A stretch of DNA of 64,000 nucleotides, taken from the NCBI RefSeq assembly GCF_900100275.1, contig NZ_FNET01000001.1:806001-870000 (forward strand). Reading direction: 5' to 3'. Of the stretch, positions 62,587 through 64,000 are shown in pieces. The stretch is from Lentzea albidocapillata subsp. violacea (GTDB lineage: Bacteria; Actinomycetota; Actinomycetes; Mycobacteriales; Pseudonocardiaceae). Each line of letters begins with the position of its first letter. The first letter of the stretch is position 1. The translations under genes were made by a program, and so were the position numbers. The notes under the pieces were generated by a model that saw only the letters and a list, made by a program, of their open reading frames with translations, did not search any database and had not been told where the DNA came from.

Positions 62587-62657
62587 GAACGCGAACCATG
62601 CCAGAGGAAGCGACGGCGGGAGAGTGCCCCAGGCAGCCCAGATCCACGTTACTTGAC

Positions 62658-62671
62658 ATAATGTAGATTAT
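62658..62671. promoter_or_regulatory. ATAAT-N4-ATTAT dyad, copy 1
   Basis: 14-bp palindrome with spacer GTAG, preceded by TTGAC. Matches the copy at 62947. Confidence 0.5.
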
Positions 62672-62729
62672 CGGCGAAACGGCGACCTGCGAAGATCGCT
62701 TCAGAAGGGGCCGAAACGCCCGTGTTGGC

Positions 62730-62778
62730 GCGTCTGCAAGTCACAGCCAACGGGCAGGCCGGCTGCGCTTGCAGACGC
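62730..62778. repeat. 11-bp inverted repeat
   Basis: Perfect arms 62730-62740 and 62768-62778, 27-nt spacer, outer bases partly pairing too. It could be recombinase arm sites or an RNA hairpin. Confidence 0.5.
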
Positions 62779-62946
62779 CACAACATCAGAACCACGGCGA
62801 TGCCGGAGCGCGGTCGACACCGACGTGTCGTCAGAGAGACGTACGTAGCGAGGCGTCATTACGCTCACGATCCCCGGCAAGTGACGCCACCTGGTCCAGC
62901 GCCGTCCCGAGCCGAATCAGAACCCGGCAAAACGGACATTTCATGC

Positions 62947-62960
62947 ATAATCGCCATTAT
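62947..62960. promoter_or_regulatory. ATAAT-N4-ATTAT dyad, copy 2
   Basis: 14-bp palindrome with spacer CGCC, 228 bp before the integrase start. Same outer bases as copy 1. Confidence 0.5.
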
Positions 62961-63188
62961 CCAGCACAGAACAGGTTGTCGAACCCACGCCTGAGCGCCG
63001 CCGTCCGCCAACCTCGGACCGACACGTTCGAGCGCCGCCCCGCCGTCGGATCGACGGCTCACGTCACGCGCTGACCTGCTGCTGCGCACTCGTCCAAGAA
63101 CCGCTCGCATGTGAGGCCGAGGAGCACTCCCCTCCCCTGTGCCGCTGCCGTGTCCGGGATTGTCGGTGGTGTGCGGTACAAGATCTAT

Positions 63189-64000
63189 ATGCACGTGCTC
63201 GCCGCACAGGACGCCTTCTTCCTCGCCCGCCGGACTCGCAAGGACTCGCCGCACACAACGGCCGCCTACCAGCGGGATCTCGCCGGTGTGAACACGCTCC
63301 TGGCCGAGACCCTCTCCTGCCCCGCCGAGGACCTGGTCGTCGCTCAGCTCACCGGTGCGAACCTCCGTGAGGCTTTCGGGGTGTTCGCGGACAGCCATGC
63401 CAAGAGTTCGGTGCTGCGGGCGTGGTCGACGTGGAACCAGTTCCTGACGTTCTGCGTGGCCGAGGATCTGATCGCCGGTAATCCGATGGGTGCGGTCGCG
63501 CGGCCCAGGACGCCTCCGCTGGTTCCGAAGCCGCTGCGGGGTGAGGACACTCCTGAGCAGTTGCTGACGGCCGCGGCGGAGGGGGCTCGGAAGGGGCGTG
63601 ATCCGTGGCCGGAGCGCGATGTGCTGGTGATCGCGTTGGGGCTGGTGGCGGGGTTGCGCAGTGCCGAGATGCGGACGCTCACGCTGGCGAGTGTCGTGGG
63701 GCGGGAGGGTGATCAGCGGTTGCATGTGAAGGGCAAGGGGAACCGGGATCGGAGTGTGCCGATCGAGCCGCCGATGGAGCGGATCGTGGAGGCGTATCTG
63801 AGGAGTTGCCGGGAGCGGTTTCCTCAGGGGCGTTTTGACCGGGAGTCGGCGTTGCTGAGGGATCGGCATGGTGAGCCGATCGGGCGGGGTGGGCTGGAGT
63901 ACCTGGTGAAGTCGTGTTTTCGGTGGGCGGGGTTGAACGACAGGGTGCCGACGGGGGCGAATCTGCACGCGTTGCGGCATACGTTCGCGACGCGGCTGGC
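63189..64000 (+). CDS. tyrosine recombinase / integrase (3' end cut by window edge)
   Basis: Site-specific recombinase, 270 codons visible. The N-terminal SAM-like domain (AYQRDLAGVNTLLAETL... VLRAWSTWNQFLTFCVAEDLIAGNP) is followed by the catalytic domain with Arg in VAGLRSAEMRTLTL, Lys in VKGKGNRDRSVPI and the His-x-x-Arg in LHALRHTFATRL. The final catalytic His and Tyr lie past the edge. The G/T-rich codons and unlike neighbours suggest an integrated element that continues to the right. ATG 63189 has no strong ribosome site. Confidence 0.9.
   Translation, partial: MHVLAAQDAFFLARRTRKDSPHTTAAYQRDLAGVNTLLAETLSCPAEDLVVAQLTGANLREAFGVFADSHAKSSVLRAWSTWNQFLTFCVAEDLIAGNPMGAVARPRTPPLVPKPLRGEDTPEQLLTAAAEGARKGRDPWPERDVLVIALGLVAGLRSAEMRTLTLASVVGREGDQRLHVKGKGNRDRSVPIEPPMERIVEAYLRSCRERFPQGRFDRESALLRDRHGEPIGRGGLEYLVKSCFRWAGLNDRVPTGANLHALRHTFATRL

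Larger units (their letters stand above)
62587..63188. other. 600-bp non-coding region before the integrase
   Basis: No convincing gene; GC is lower than in the flanks. It holds two copies of ATAAT-N4-ATTAT (62658-62671 and 62947-62960) and an 11-bp inverted repeat (62730-62740 with 62768-62778). I found no tRNA-like sequence. It may contain an attachment site and the integrase promoter. Confidence 0.55.

Noticed and set aside
62900-63060. Possible tRNA-derived attachment site before the integrase
   Set aside because: No cloverleaf or conserved T-loop bases could be found; no repeat pair is visible in the window.
62865-63980. 371-codon minus-strand frame at the right end
   Set aside because: Antisense of the integrase, without any recognisable domain.

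Overview
High-GC actinobacterial chromosome, about 70% GC with strong third-position GC in every real gene. RbpA, mycothiol/F420-era oxidoreductases, DUF3090/SCO1664/DUF3097 proteins, an AfsR-type SARP, many GTG starts and many putative leaderless promoters point to a filamentous actinomycete. A Pseudonocardiales genus such as Lentzea or Saccharothrix is my guess (inference, no marker gene present). I saw no rRNA, tRNA or CRISPR array.

Layout. 1-4.8 kb (minus): two OmpR/histidine-kinase pairs around a truncated GH20 hexosaminidase relic. 4.9-8.4 kb (plus): MacAB-like adaptor, ATPase, permease and lipoprotein, divergent from the second two-component pair and ended by a perfect bidirectional terminator. 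8.4-13.1 kb: flavin/F420 oxidoreductases, a methyltransferase, a decayed ABC-ATPase fragment, a DUF1540 protein, an MgtC protein with a structured leader, a TVP38 protein and rbpA. 13.4-18 kb: thymidine kinase, PadR plus membrane protein, MFS exporter, glycerophosphodiesterase. 18-24 kb: a PAS-GGDEF-EAL protein and a membrane diguanylate cyclase, small enzymes, and a 165-bp fold-back element whose ends supply the stop codons of both neighbours.

24-32 kb: a 49-residue peptide made of six STDWTF units sits just upstream of a 1,034-residue AfsR/SARP regulator, followed by an MFS exporter and two tandem secreted carboxylesterases. 31.8-34.7 kb: a HAD hydrolase, phosphotransferase and acyl-CoA dehydrogenase operon, the separate-gene counterpart of the fused eukaryotic ACAD10/ACAD11. 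34.7-44.5 kb: poly-gamma-glutamate hydrolase, hsp20 with its divergent regulator and two matching operators, LD-carboxypeptidase, S9 peptidase, the DUF3090-SCO1664 pair, DUF3097, NfeD and SPFH proteins. 44.6-50.4 kb: a YCII/ECF42 sigma pair with a matching promoter, amidase, CGNR and TetR regulators.

50.5-53.5 kb (minus): an unusual three-gene cassette with overlapping stops and starts: an unknown protein, a NadR/AAA_28-like ATPase, and a class I aminoacyl-tRNA-synthetase-like protein fused to an ASCH domain. A perfect 21-bp inverted repeat covers its start codon. 53.7-62.6 kb: ordinary redox, hydrolase and regulator genes. 62.6-64 kb: a 600-bp non-coding region with repeated dyads leading into a tyrosine recombinase cut by the window edge, probably the border of an integrated element.

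The best candidates for undescribed biology are the STDWTF repeat peptide next to the SARP, and the ASCH-fused synthetase-like cassette.
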